A DNA stretch of 64,000 nucleotides from Echinarachnius parma (GCA_037951105.1 JBAMJV010002997.1:204001-268000), one strand, 5' to 3'; numbered from the stretch's first letter, positions 23,351 to 35,924 are shown. Made by a program: numbers and translations. The notes: generated from the letters alone by a model not told the origin.

Positions 23351-25029
23351 TTCTCTATGGGTTAACACTCCTCTATTCAATTTTCCATCCATGTTTTTCT
23401 TTTCATGACTAATTAGTAGCGAAATAGAGATCCACAGGAGTCCTCAGCTGTTTTGACTGGCTAATGGCATACAAATTAATGGCTGTCCGTGGACCTTACG
23501 CCACGCCACCAATTACGCTGACATTTCACTATAAAAAAACAAAAATAAATTCAGGCACAGCGCTCATCTTCTATAAATGTCAAATATTACTATTAAAGTA
23601 ATAAGAACAAATCTTCTTAGAGTTCCGAGGTTAATGGCAGGCACACATGAAATAGTGCAGTGATCACATAAATGTTTAATATTACCATAAATTTGAATTA
23701 ATATCAGTTTTCACATAGCTCTATTAGATACTGTTTGTCTTTATAAAATAGTGCAGTGTTCATCATACATTAGGCTGCAACTGTACCATCTTTTGATTGT
23801 TTTTTATATATATATATACCAAAAAGATACCAGTATTTTAAAAATATCGTTCTGTCCCAAGCAGAGCTGCCAACCTTGATCAACAACAAAAAACAGAATG
23901 AAAAGGCCCCAAAAACAGAATTTGATGAATTATCATAAAATATTAACCTTATCAGAAAAACACAGATATCGCTCATCGGGGTGGGGCGATCTTCAAAGCT
24001 TACTTCAGTCTAAAGCTCATGCACGAAACGTCGAGCCCCTCCTACCACCCACCCACTCCTTACTACAAGCTGAAGAAAGAATACGAACAGTCCTTTCCAG
24101 GACTCTCCAATCCTCCTCTCTCACATGGTGCAACCGCAAACCAAACATATAAGCTAATGTTCTCTGAAATCCAGCCCAACATTTTTTAATATAGGAGTAG
24201 TAGCCCCTGATCCCCCCCCCCTCTCTCTCGAGTAACACATGTATACATAGCTTTCCAAGGACAGAGCAGATTAATGGGAATAATGTGTATTGTGTGGTGT
24301 AAATTTGTGATATTGGCACGCAATGTATTCTGAGTTCCCCCCAAATTACAAAAGAGCGAGCATTAATGAATCAATTACTGATTTCAAAGTATTTAGAAAT
24401 GGTAGGCCTCTAAACCCCATTTTGCATTTGTATTCCTACCCTTTTTAAAGACACATGTGTAAACATAATTTTAATAGCACATCTAAAGTAGATATCGAAT
24501 TGGTGAAATAATATTTGATCAAGGGGTGGGTTCTTAATGGTGTTTGCTTTTATGGCTGGCTGATCGGTGTTCTGTTTGTTTAATATATTCAAGTAGTAGG
24601 AGTGAAAATTGATATCAGGCTGAACAATTTCACTGTTTTTTATCTTGCCTTTTTCTTATAAGAAATCATTTCATTTGGTACAATTTTAATGGGCAGCACA
24701 TTTGCCATTTGGTACACCATATGTAAGACCAGTGTAAGACATTTACTCCAACGAAAACATAATTTTTTGTTTTGTGCAATTATTCTAAATTGGGCCAGCG
24801 CAATCCCCCATTTCACTATGTCATGATATATAATATACACGTATGTGAATAAATGATACCCATGTTGTTTTGGTAGACACACACTTTCCATATAGCCCCA
24901 GCTATACCTGAAATATTACTCCATGCTTGGTCTAAAAGCCTGACATCATTGGTTGACAAACAGAAGGGCACTATTGTCACTTGTTTTACTTCTGAGATAA
25001 TCATGGTTTAAAGATTGGGAGCCTTGAGG

Positions 25030-25430
25030 AAACTAACTTAGCTCTCTTTTATTTAACCCTGGGGGCGTGGCTTCGGTTAATACTCCAGTTTGATTGTTTC
25101 TCCGCGCACAACAAACACATGGAGCGAATTTCATTGTCCACTGAGTGCGCGTTATCTTGTCTTACGCGCTACTAATTTTGCAAATATTGTTGCGTGTATT
25201 ATCCAATGGCTATAGACAGGGGTAGGGGCAGACTTATATTTTGCGAGCGCGCGTTGATCATAAGTGCAATTACAGAATAGGTCTTATCTTAGGACAGATG
25301 ATTTACATAAATTTGCATACCTAAGATCAAATTCTTGGAGTTGATCTTATCTTCTTAAGAGCAACTTTAAGAGCAACTTACAGAATACCAAAGTTGATCT
25401 TAGGATCAACTTCACCTCCTAAGATCCTTA
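25030..25430. repeat. GC-richer segment with CTTAAGATC-type palindromic motifs
   Basis: 25030-25250 is unusually GC-rich for this intron and carries GCGCG motifs. 25270-25430 has TTACAGAATA repeated three times with inverted GTTGATCTTAGGATCAAC (near 25392-25410). It resembles a decayed MITE, but paired ends could not be fixed. Confidence 0.5.
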
Positions 25431-26490
25431 CAGAATATACAGAGGCCTTGCCTTTGTGCAACTGGTGTAAATAATTTTAAAGAATTGTTGAAGGTGAAAT
25501 AAAACATATGTGCAGCCACTGAAAAACAAAAGTAATTTGCACTCTATCAAAATGAAAAGGCAATAAGGTTGTAGAAAAATATGGGAAAACGTGCCAACAA
25601 AATTGTATTATGATTGCGAGAGAGCAAATTAAATTACTTTTTGCATTCCTGAATGCACGTATGTGTTGTTTCACAAACATGTATATAATGCAAAAAAAAT
25701 GTTTTAACTGAGTTCATACATTATACATTATTATTATACATGTATGAACATGTAAATCTATTTAAATTATAAACCCTGTTGGTTTATTTGTAGTTAAATA
25801 CAGAGGCGTTTTTCTTGTGCAACAGTTGTCTAAAATTTAAGAAAATCAAACATATTTGCAGTCACATCAAACAACAAGTCATCTACACTCTAATCATCAG
25901 CCTTACGTAATGTTTTTGACACATTATGGAAACAAAATTACTTTTGAATTTAGATTGCAAAAATGCAAATGAGTTTTGTGCAGGTACATTTTTTTTTTTT
26001 ACAATCATAAGATAATGCAAATTAACACAAATTAATAACTTTGTTCATATGCACATGTAAATCTATGATTGCACATAATCCTCAAATAACCATACAATTT
26101 TGAGGCCTTGTCGGTTTATTTGTAGTTAAATCAAGAGGCCTTGCAATTGTGCATTGGTTGTTAAAAATTAAGACAAATATTTGAAGGTGAAATCAACACA
26201 TGTGCAGTCACAAAAACAACAAGTCATTTGCACTTTAGTCGTCAAAATGAAAAGGTAATATTAGGTTGTAACAAAATATAGAGAAACAAATTGCCTTTGC
26301 ATTTTGATGGCAAGAGTGCAAATTCCTTTTCTTTTTTTTTTTAAGCATGTATGCAACATTTCAAAAGCATTAGAAGATAATTCAAATAAAAATGCAATAA
26401 CTGAGCTTGCATATACAATATCATTGCACATACTAACAAATAAACTTTGGGTGCAAAGTACTTTATGATGAAATAACATTGCACTTCATA
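25430..26490. repeat. Tandem array, 3 copies, period about 340-360 bp
   Basis: CAGAGGCCTTGC, TTGTGCAACTGG/TTGTGCAACAGT, GAAGGTGAAAT and ACAAC/AAGTCATTTGCACT motifs recur near 25440, 25800 and 26130. Each unit ends in a GCATGTATG..CAT stretch. Confidence 0.8.
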
Positions 26491-26933
26491 TGTTTTAATC
26501 ACATTACTTTTAATCATTTCAATATATCAACCAATTGCCTATGGGGACCTAATGGTGGGTCTTGTTTTAACTAAATGGTGGGAATTGCAAATATAGTAGT
26601 GAAAACATGTTAGAAATAAGACAATTTATTAAAAAATGCACTTGTTACCCAAATTTTCACCATGTTTGATTAACCAACTGAATCATGAAGTCAACCTCGA
26701 AATTTAAACATTGGCAATTAGGCAGAGACAATGGAATAGTATCAAATAAATTATTGCCTTCGTAATTAGCTTCTGTTTCAGATGCAGCCTGTTCAATCAA
26801 AAATCACAGCTGTTTACTACCACCAACCTTCACACGAATTCTTCCCTATCAGTTAACTTTAACCCATAGGACTATAACCAGCACCACAATATGCATACAA
26901 TGATTACAACATGCCGACAATAGAGGATAGACA

Positions 26934-27360
26934 TTAAAGGGGACCACCAGGCAAACAACAACACATTATTATATGTTTTGGTACCGTTTTGTGATATCAA
27001 ATAGATACCCAACATTTTGCAAAGAGTTATGTAATTCATAAACAAAGCAATTAATTTCCACCACTTACGGAACCACTACTATTTCCTGGTTCCATATGGG
27101 CCAACCATTTGGGAGTGCGCCAATGCTATTCACGCGTACGTTTGTAGACAATAGATTCCCGGGCGATTCGTTCGCTCTGCACACATTAGTCTTCGCAATT
27201 CAGACCGCATGAACGCATGCTTTAGAATGGTGATGCGTTTTCCAATTTTTTTTTCTTTTTTCTGGAAACATATTTTTGTGAACTTGTTGATGGAATGGAA
27301 TACTAAAGATGTTACCTTTCTGTAATAAGAATATTATTTTTGGGTGGTGGTACCCTTTAA
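26934..27360. mobile_element. TTAAAGGG MITE family B (copy 1, complete)
   Basis: Ends TTAAAGGGGACCACCAGGCA and GGGTGGTGGTACCCTTTAA. The interior has TTTTGGTACCGTTTTG, GTGATATCAAATAGATACCC and GGAACCACTACTATTTC. The copy at 46025-46451 is nearly the same length (427 bp each) in the opposite orientation, and a 3' fragment is at 27905-28152. Confidence 0.9.
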
Positions 27361-27904
27361 TGAAAACCAGGGCTCATAATCATGTACAACAATGGCTTAG
27401 TTCTCATCTTATTACCCTTTTAACAGATGATATGGCTATTAAAGTATGCAACAAGATATCCTTTTAGTTGCCAACTAGTGATAGATTATGGTAAGTGACT
27501 AAAGACAACTTTGTGTCGCATATTATAAAGCATAATCATCTAAACTAGACTTGAAATTAGTTGAAGTTAGTTGAAAAGAAATCCCTCAAAAGGAAGCTAA
27601 AGGCTCGCACTCATCCTCTTATCACTACCAGCCAGTGAAAATGCCAATATTTTGCTTCCCTTTAATCCGTTCAAGCATCTAGAACTTATGCCGAAGGAGC
27701 TGTAGCCCCAGCGAGTGATTACCAATGAGCAAAAATGCTAGCATTTAGGCTTTAGTTTCCCTAGATTTTAATGCCATTTTGAACTAGGCTAGTTTATGCA
27801 CACTGCATAACACTGAGCCAGTGTGCATTACACATTGAGCGTGGAACGTTCGCAAGATGGCACTGCACATCTGAAAATACAAATCCGAAGAATAGTCCAT
27901 TGTC

Positions 27905-28152
27905 TAGGACGCACGGGTCTACCATGCTTCTAATGTCTGCAAACGTATGCAGGTATATAATTGGCGCACTCGTAAACGTTTGGACTTCACAGAACCATCC
28001 GCCCTGTTGGTTCCATGAATTTTGGTGATTAATTGCATTATTATTTTATAACACAACCCTTTGCAAAGTGTTGGACATCTATTTAATATCAAACAACGGT
28101 ACCAAAACATATTATAACCCTGTGTTGTTGTTTGCATGGTGGTCCCCTTTAA
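27905..28152. mobile_element. MITE family B fragment next to exon 2
   Basis: Matches about half of family B, including AATTGGCGCACTCGTAAACG, AACGGTACCAAAACATAT and the end GCATGGTGGTCCCCTTTAA. It stops about 20 bp from the exon 2 donor. Confidence 0.85.
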
Positions 28153-28173
28153 GGGATTCAATTAGATACCTAC

Positions 28174-28254
28174 CCTGCCTTCACTTTTCCAGTAGATGAA
28201 AAAACCATACTCGTCAACCTTGAAGAGACAACTCTGCTCAACACAGCCAGAATC
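28174..28254 (-). CDS. PLCB4: Phospholipase C beta (PLCB4/norpA class), exon 2
   Basis: This 81-nt exon is phase 0 at both ends, with acceptor TTGCAG|GAT and donor AGG|GTAGGT. It encodes 27 residues, DSGCVEQS, then CLFKVDEYGFFIYW, then KSEGR. The block LFKVDE(Y/F)GFF.(Y/T)W(K/R)SEG is the hallmark of the PH-domain start of PLCB4 and Drosophila norpA, and this copy looks closer to norpA (VDEYGFF, YWKSEGR) than to vertebrate PLCB4. It joins exon 1 without disturbing the frame, giving ...FDRYEDG-DSGCVEQS.... It lies on the same strand as exons 1 and 3 and in the expected order. No frameshift or stop is seen. A 430-bp-type MITE fragment (27905-28152) ends about 20 bp downstream of its donor. Confidence 0.93.
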
Positions 28255-28489
28255 CTGCAAGGATAGAAGAGAAAGTAATGTCTACGGTTAGTCCATGAAG
28301 AGGAATTATAATCATCATCATCATCATAATCACATAATGAACACAATCCATATGATACAACACACTTTGTACATGTATAATACAATACAAAAATAATCAT
28401 TGATATTGACTGGAAATATCATCAACACCATCACCATCATCATAATCATTATTTTCTCCATCATCAACATTATCATCATTACCATTTTG

Positions 28490-28492
28490 GAT

Positions 28493-28554
<62 letters not shown>

Positions 28555-28556
28555 TA
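28490..28556. repeat. ATC/GAT trinucleotide microsatellite
   Basis: About 20 uninterrupted ATC units, preceded by degenerate ATCATC at 28305-28335 and 28420-28490. It lies about 240 bp upstream (intron 1 side) of exon 2. The poly-methionine and poly-isoleucine frames are artefacts. Confidence 0.97.
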
Positions 28557-28689
28557 TCAAATTATTGAGAACATACAAGTAGATAATATGATCCTTCAAG
28601 AAGTCATATGGAATAATTACAGTTTTAAATGGTACTTTACCATACAATTGATATCGTTTGCAATCAATCACACATGCAGTCAAATATAA

Positions 28690-30220
28690 TGCTTCAAAGA
28701 CAAGTTGCTTTTGCACTTCTGATGATAATATGACTCTTTAAGAATGATAATAGCCATGAGATGTATGCAAACAGATTGATAATGTCAGCATTTCACATAT
28801 ATTTATTTATTTATCAAAAGGACTCTTAAAAATTGCCAAAAGGAGTAGAGCAAGTATAATAAATCAACCACTTCGCTATTTTAAGTTCAAACATGAAAAC
28901 CTATTAACAAAGGCATTCCCTGGCTACTTGGAAGCTTTTCTGAGGATTGCCCAACATAGCATCAACTAATGTATTGCAATGTGGATTCTAAGTATGTTTA
29001 ATAGGAACATGCTGATAAAAGTACCTTATTACAAGAATATCAGGGAACATGCACAAATTTGAAAATATGTTAGGGAATCGGTCAATTGCTCATCTTTGCA
29101 AATCAATCACACGCACAGAAGATGTCCTTTACATCTCTAAATAGTTTCTTTTTAGCACTTGTGAAAATATGCCTCTTTATGATACATGTAATTACCACCC
29201 ATGAGATTACTGCAAATAGATTGGTAATGATGGCTTTTGTCTCATCTTCATTTGTCACAGGGCTCTCAAAAATTACCTGAAGCAGTGTAAGAGCAATTAC
29301 AATAAATTTACCACTTGGCTAAAGTTCAAATTAAGGAAAAACCTATCAACAAAGGTAATTCAAAAGCCTCCCTGAGGTTTGCCCGAAATAGCAAAAATCA
29401 ATATTCCAACTAGGTTTGCCCAACAAATCAACAACCAGGATAAAAACAGGATACCTTCTCTCCAGGTCATCAGGCAGCGGACATTAAAAACAAAATCAAA
29501 TATATGTTACGAAACCGATCTATTGTTCATCTTAGCAATCAATCACAAACATAGAAGACGTCCTTACTATTATAATATAGTTTGTTTTTAGCACTTGTGA
29601 TAATATGCCTCTTTTACGATAATACCACTCGTGAGATCACCTCAAATAGATTGGTAATCTTAGCTTTTCTCATCTTCATTTGACACGAGTGCTCTCAAAA
29701 ATTGCCTGAAGCAGTGTAAGAGCAATTACAATAAAGTGCATTCAATGCTGAGTGTGAAGATGTTGGTTTTATTAGCACTATTTGCATACATGTCAACTCA
29801 TCATATATGTGCATCTCATAATATGATGGTGATGGTGATGGTGATGGTGATGAATATAATGGTGACAGTAACGATGGTGATTGTGATGGTAATGGTGATG
29901 GCGATGACGGTGACGGTGACGGTGATGGTGATAGTGATGATGGTGGTGGTGGTGGCAGTAGTGGTAGCGGTGCCAGCTAGTGGCGATGGCCGTGATGATG
30001 ATGATGTTGATGATGATGATGATGATGACGATGATGATGATAATGGGGGATAAATATTCATTTGTCAATATATCAATCTGCCTTGTTAGCATTTACCATC
30101 TTTGTGTGTCAAGAGTGCTGTTGAAAATTGCCTGAAGCAGTAGAGCAATTACAATAAATTGCCTTCAATGCGCTAAATGTGATTGATGTTGGTTTTACTT
30201 TTATTGGCGCAATTATGACT
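28690..30220. repeat. Tandem array, 4 copies, period about 430-460 bp
   Basis: Units carry ATATG(A/C)CTCTTTA, GATTGGTAAT, GGGCTCTCAAAAATT(A/G)CCTGAAGCAGT, AGAGCAATTACAATAAA and GATGTCCTT. Copies start near 28720, 29160, 29600 and 30060. The GAT tract sits between units 3 and 4. Confidence 0.82.
29821..30047. repeat. GAT/GGT-rich microsatellite
   Basis: GATGGTGATGGTGAT-type repeats over about 225 bp, changing to GATGATGAT at the right end. The methionine/valine and histidine-rich frames over it are compositional. Confidence 0.95.
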
Positions 30221-30229
30221 ATTTGCATG

Positions 30230-30563
30230 CTGCACATCGTAAGTCTGATCATATGGTGATGATCATGAATTGATACAAAAGATTGAAATTAATGCCATGT
30301 AGTTATTCATCAAATACCAGCTGTGCATACACAATGATCCTGTAAATGTTAATTTCCCTTATTTGTACATATATGTGTTACTACAATACCTTTGCACATT
30401 TTATGTTCTAGAATGTACAGTATTACACATGTACATTCTTGAACATGAAATGTACAAGCATCTTGGTATGCTCATGTCATGAACAATGCACATGCACATG
30501 AAAAATGCAATGTCATGAAAATACATGTTGTGTGACTATATATGAACATATTGTGCATCTGTA
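30230..30563. other. AT-rich sequence with many ACATG motifs
   Basis: GTACAT/ACATGT motifs are frequent (30370-30540). No paired ends or coding signal. Confidence 0.45.
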
Positions 30564-31295
30564 TTAAAGGGAGTGTTGAGTATTGGTATTTTCCGAAGTG
30601 CCCCCCCCCCCCCCCAATTAATTGTAACTGATTTGGTTGATTTCAATTCCATGTGAAAGATCATTAAAAGAAACATGGGAAATAATAATAATTCCCATTC
30701 AAATGCTCTCATTGTTGTGAAATTTGCTTTCAAAATATAATATAAAAGTGATTGATGTCCGGACATCACTTTTAGAGAATGCTAGCGCGAAGCGCTAGCA
30801 TTCTAGGTCCTCCTATGCTTACCGCGCATGTACAAGGTGTATCGCAAGCGCCGTTCGCATCGGCGGCCATGCATCGCGATCATCTTTCATTCAAAATCTG
30901 TTCGGAGTCGCACTAACACACGGAGAGAAGTCGAGGAGGCGCATAAATCACTAATTTTTAGCGAAATGGAGGGAAAAACCATAATTTTAATCCAACCGAT
31001 AGTTGGATCACATATTGGAGAATGAATCGGTGGTAAGTACCGTATCATATGTATAATTTTAAGCACAATTAGCGTGCAAAAAAAAAATCAGTTTCAGTCC
31101 CGTATTAGGAGGACCTAGAACACTAGCGCTCTTTTTGAATGATAGCAGGGGCTTTACTTTGTCGTTGTAATTGTGTTGTGTGTAATTGTGTATAATTTTC
31201 GAGCATGGTGGAGTTATAACTATTAGTTTGCACCGTAATGTTGCAGGTTTTGGTTACTAAAGTTAAGTTTGACCAATACTCAACTATCCCTTTAA
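30564..31295. mobile_element. TTAAAGGG MITE family C with a nested palindromic insert
   Basis: Ends TTAAAGGGAGTGTTGAGTAT (then TGGT) and ACCAATACTCAACTATCCCTTTAA. Inside, 30777-31140 has its own inverted ends: TCTAGGTCCTCCTA (left, about 30803-30816) against TAGGAGGACCTAGA (right, about 31107-31120), and CTAGCGC motifs at both sides. The insert holds a GC-rich stretch (30817-30960). No recognisable product was found. Confidence 0.75.
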
Positions 31296-31849
31296 TAATG
31301 CATATTAATATTAATATTAACTAATGCTACAACAAATTACAATGTTTTCCATTTATTATGTTTTAAAAAATTATTTTACACCTTGATCATAATTTATGCC
31401 TTTGATTGCAGTATTAATTTGAAAATTGAAATCTCCTTTTAAATGAACTTTTGATTTTTTTTTCTTGTGAACATATCTTATAAACAACTTTGTTTCCCAT
31501 TTCCCTGCCCTGCCAGCGGCAAATTGCATTTACACATTATTATGTCATGATCCTGGGCTTAATAATTAATTCGATTTCATGTGCTACATCTTTTGAATGT
31601 TAATTGTATTTTGCTTGGTAGAATAATGAGGATGAATAATAATATATGTAACAGACAAATTCCTAATAATATTACATCCCCCAATTTGATGTTTTATGTA
31701 CACTATGCCATTATAAAAGTTTCAGGTTTGGATATCATAGGGGGAGGGGAGTCTCTTACATGAAATTCTGCAAAATGGCAAATATTCCTATGAAAGTTAG
31801 AATTATTCATTTATCAAAAACTAAACACCCTTCTAGTACAAATGGAACA

Positions 31850-32480
31850 TAATTACTTTTCAAAACATTTTAGTTCTTTTACAAAATTAATAAAATTACA
31901 TTTAATTCTAAATTGTTAAAACTTGTACAATATGCACAAAATTACTCTTTTTTCAAAATTGTTAGAACTGGTACGAAATGCACAAAATTATACCTTTAAT
32001 GACTCTTAATTACTGCTGCATAAAAGGTGTCACGACCATGACATTTAATGCCACTTTCACCACCGCTTTTAATACTCCCTAGGTATTGTTAATATACTGC
32101 ATGCACTGTAATTATTGTAAGTGCTTTCATCTTAACAAAATTACCTCAAAATGCAAAATTGCCATTTTGAGGTCTAGAGTGAGCTAAAGAGAGAAAGAGA
32201 CAAACACTAATGTGTTTATACGATGTAATTGTGCAAGTAACCATTGCCGCTATATACATACATTAATATTAAACGTAATAATGTTAAGTCTTCATAAATG
32301 TCTACATTACTTTTCTGAATATATCCTTATATTTTATTCCTACCAGCTTACATTTTACCTTAATGACTGTTAATTACCTTAATGACTGTTAATTACAGCT
32401 GCATAAAAGGTGTCACGACCTAGGGTGTAGCTTACATTTTACAACTTTTAACACACTTTTTTTAATAGATAATTTAATTT
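31850..32480. repeat. Tandem duplication, period about 380 bp
   Basis: CTGCATAAAAGGTGTCACGACC occurs near 32015-32037 and 32399-32420, each preceded by TTAATGACT(C/G)TTAATTAC. Confidence 0.75.
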
Positions 32481-32763
32481 TCCTTTTTTGATGTATTACA
32501 TGCCTGCCAAATTTGCTCCTTAATTTAAATATTGTTGTGCATGCTGGCCATTCCATTGTGTATATTATTTCACTGCCAAAATGTAAATTTCATTCAAATT
32601 CTTTATCAAATTTTCCACATTTAATTGTTAAATTGATTTTCACTTACATCTTTCATTTCACATGTTACATGTATTTTATTTTAATATCCATTTCAGTTAT
32701 TTTCACTACTAATGCAGGTAGGTCGTGTCCTTCGGAGGAGATTAATGAAAACGAACCAAATTA

Positions 32764-32856
32764 GCCCCTACTCCATGGGAACAGGGTGGGCCCTGTATTA
32801 ACTCTATGAGAAATATGGGAATTGTATACAAACCTAGTATAGAATAAATGGGTTAA
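32764..32856. repeat. T1 mini-repeat copy
   Basis: CCATGGGAACAGGGTGGGCC, CTGTATTAACTCTATGAGAA and the end AATAAATGGGTTAA. Confidence 0.65.
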
Positions 32857-33229
32857 ACTGTTATAATGCCAGAAAAAATTAAGTGCAAGCTTACAAATAG
32901 GCTTCACATGATTTAATGAATGGATGTTGTCATGTACAGTAATTTGTACATGGATAACAAAAATATGGTTGGGAGAAATTAAAACATACATTTTGCATTG
33001 GCTTTTAATAGTAGATTGTCATAAATTTGGAAACAAAATGAAAGTGGCCCTGAAAACCAAAGCTTCTTACAACATTATTGATTTGGTAGCAGTAGCCTAG
33101 TTTGACTTATAAAAACACTCCACACTTTGAACAATATTCGTATCATCTTTTGAATTGTATTACTAGCGAACAAATTGTTTTGTTTTGCTTTTATTTTGAT
33201 AGTGTTTCTATCTTAACTATCTTAATTGG

Positions 33230-33740
33230 ATATTACCTTGAAAGATGAGAAGAGAAAATAAACCAAATGAGACATAAATTATGCAACAAAACTGAGTTCT
33301 TCTGACTCAAGATACCACTTCAAACACCAATCAATGAATCAAATGTTGCTATCTATGCTCCCCTGGGAGTAAAGAGAGTGCACCTTAAGTGCTGGATTGA
33401 TTGTGGATGTTTACTCAATGACCAAGGTAATAATATTAGTAGCAGGATCCCCATGGGAGAACAGTGCAAAAGAACTGAAGAAGCAAACACAGAGTAAACA
33501 ATTCTTATTATTATCTTCATTATTACATCGAGCAAACACAAACTTTTGTTCAAGATTGTTTTCATGTCTGTTCCTTTCTTTTGAAATATAGCCTGGAAAA
33601 AAGGGTAAAAAAAGCAAATAAAAGATAAAAAGATCTAACAAAACTGTGCTCCTGTGACTCGCATAGCTATTTCACACCTTCTCACAATGAAACACACTTT
33701 CACAATGTATCTTCTGTCATTTTATACATCTAGGGATAGA
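33230..33740. repeat. Tandem duplication, period about 365 bp
   Basis: AAAACTG(A/T)G(T/C)TC followed by TGACTC and CACAC/CACCTT-like context recurs near 33285 and 33640. Weakly conserved. Confidence 0.45.
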
Positions 33741-33821
33741 AATAAAATGGACTTGTCTTTTTATTCAATTCATGAGGACATAACCTTGAAGAGTTGACTT
33801 TGAGAACACAATGCATCTTTA

Positions 33822-33910
33822 ACCTATTGAAGACGATGTTATTTTGGTACAACAAGCATTCCCCATAGACCCTAGCCCGAGTATCTTCAGAGTCAGTCCT
33901 AAATGGGTTG
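33822..33910. repeat. T2 mini-repeat copy
   Basis: TTAACCTATTGAAGACGATG through CATTCCCCATAGACCCTAGC to CAGTCCTAAATGGGTTGA, in inverse orientation to 19051-19140. Confidence 0.6.
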
Positions 33911-33999
33911 ATAAGAAATGTCCATGATGGCGGCTAACACGAAAGTTGTCTCGTTTATTTTGCTCCAAATTCCCAACGCCGCTGCTTCACACGTTTCAT

Positions 34000-35240
34000 C
34001 AATGCATCTGCGACCAGCTATTTACGAGGCAAAGCAAATATCACACCATTTCCTTGTTGCAAGTGGGTGAAATGTTTTGAGTGTGTAATGTTTTTGAGCA
34101 ACACCCTTGCAGTCAAGGGTAAAAGATAATTGTTGTCAAACATTTTCGCCCAGACCTTGGGACCCTTTGCACTAAAATGCCTTGACTTTGAAAACATGAC
34201 ACCCATTTCTAGTCAGTATTTGTTACTAGTTGTGACAATTTTGTGGACGATTCTGGCCTTGGCATTTTGAACGTTTGCATTGCACCTCAACAGCACACGA
34301 TCTAGGACGTGTTAAAACATATTGTTTTCTAATATTTATATTATCTTGTGTATTCTTTTTTTAAATTTGTGTTATTCAATGTCACATATACTGTATGTAT
34401 ACTGTGTTTATATGTAAAGGGAATAAGAGTAATAGTGGAAGAAATAAAAACATTTATTTTAAGTCAGTACTTGTTATCATCTGCCAATTGGCCTTGGTGT
34501 TGCGAACCTTTGCATTAGTTTCGTGAACCTTTTCCTTTACACCTTTTCTTGAAATTGTTAAAACACATTGTTTCCTAGTATTTATATTACCATATGCATC
34601 ATTAAATTGGTGTTTTAGTTTGGCATCTATAGGCAGGCAAATAAAGTGAATTATAATAATAGTTTGAATCAATCATGACATTTATTTCTGGTATAAGTAT
34701 TTGTTATTGTCTCAACAATTACGTCACAGATGTTGCCACTGGCATTTGTCCTAAACACCACCAAAACACCTTGCCTAGATTCTGTGGAAACATGACAATG
34801 ATCATTTCCAGTCATTTTTTATCTTGTGCATTTGTTCACTTGTGTGTTATTCAGAATAAAGTATGTACAAAGTTAAAGAAATCATTATATTTATTTCTAG
34901 TCTGTATTTTTCACCAGATAATTGTGTCTGAGATATTGGCCTTGGCACTACATCACCAACACACCTCTCTTTGGCGTTGTTAAAACATGACATTCTCATC
35001 TTGCCCATAACTATGTGTTATTCAAGATAAAATGCCTGGATTGAATAAGAATAAGAATAAGAATAAGAATAACAGTTTTACAAATCATGAAACCTATTTC
35101 TAGTCAGTATTTGTTATCGACATATAATTGGGTCAAAGATGCTGCCCTTGGCATTGTGAATCTTGCGAAACTTTGCCCTAAACACTAACAGTCCAACATG
35201 CCAAGGCTCAGTGAAAACATGACAATAATTTCTATTATCT
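34000..35240. repeat. Tandem array, 5 copies, period about 210-260 bp
   Basis: AT(T/C)TCTAGTCAGTATTTGTTA, GTGTTAAAACA(T/C), GGCCTTGGCATTT/TTGGCATT and AACACAAT..AAAACACC motifs recur near 34205, 34462, 34685, 34900 and 35100. The array ends in an (AATAAG)n run at 35045-35070. Confidence 0.82.
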
Positions 35241-35349
35241 CGTGCATTTTGTTAACTTTACAGTAATGTAATAAAATGTATGGTACTTGAGCAACTACAT
35301 ATACATTTATATACACGAAGTTGCAGAGCGTAAAACATTTAATGTACAT

Positions 35350-35720
35350 TTTAAAAAGATCTATAGTAACATTGTCCAAATCCTCAAAGCTTACTAAGAA
35401 CTCTAGGGGTTCTCTCTTATTACTTGTTGTATTTGTATTACCAATAGAAGCATGGAACCGGTTTTGTTTTTTTCAAATTTCCATTTCATTAAAAAGATAT
35501 TTACAATTGAACTGTTCAGATTTGTATTTATCCACTGGAAAGTCATAACTGTGTACAAAATGAGTGCAATAAGTTAGCAAATATCACTTTGCAATTTTGC
35601 TCATTACTTGGTCATATAACATCTGTTTAAAGTGAAATTTTCACAGATTTCTCAGTAGACGTATCAGATCACAAAATATCACTTTTTGCACATGTCAACA
35701 AAATTACTAGTTCCCTTTAA
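35350..35720. mobile_element. MITE family A (copy)
   Basis: The left end is eroded (TTTAAAAAGATCTATAGTAAC) and the right end is ATTACTAGTTCCCTTTAA. The interior shares TTGTCCAAATCCTCAAA, CATGGAACCGGTTTTG and ATCACTTTGCAATTTTGCTC with the copy at 46946-47329, same orientation. Confidence 0.85.
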
Positions 35721-35924
35721 GTATGCAGACACCTTCAAAGGTATCATCTGCACTAACGATCTTGTTGTGGTGAACCAAATAAATACCATTAAATTGGTAA
35801 TTAAGTGCTCCCCTGTGTTGACTCACTGCAGGCTGATAGCTGAATCGACTTCAATTAACGTAGTCCTCTCAACAAAAGAATGTCTATAACCTATTACTTG
35901 TACCTTAATAAACCAAGGATACAA

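Larger units (their letters stand above)
22132..28173 (-). other. Intron 2 of the PLC beta gene (6.0 kb)
   Basis: Phase-0 GT-AG intron between exons 2 and 3. It holds a partial TTAAAGGG MITE (about 22850-23033), a three-copy tandem array (25430-26490), a complete 427-bp MITE (26934-27360) and a fragment of the same MITE next to exon 2 (27905-28152). The stretch 23535-24650 shows nothing recognisable apart from AT-rich DNA, a short TA run and a C-rich tract. Confidence 0.85.

Noticed and set aside
24005..24045. Possible hammerhead ribozyme core (GCACGAAACGTCGAG), as in Penelope-like elements
   Set aside because: The required CTGANGA part is not present at the right distance, and the stems do not pair.
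28330..28716. A 128-codon frame with a long methionine run near exon 2
   Set aside because: Produced by the ATC/GAT microsatellite; no conserved flanking protein sequence, and it ends before exon 2.
29736..30092. Methionine/valine and histidine-rich frames of about 100 codons
   Set aside because: GAT/GGT microsatellite, open in several frames on both strands.
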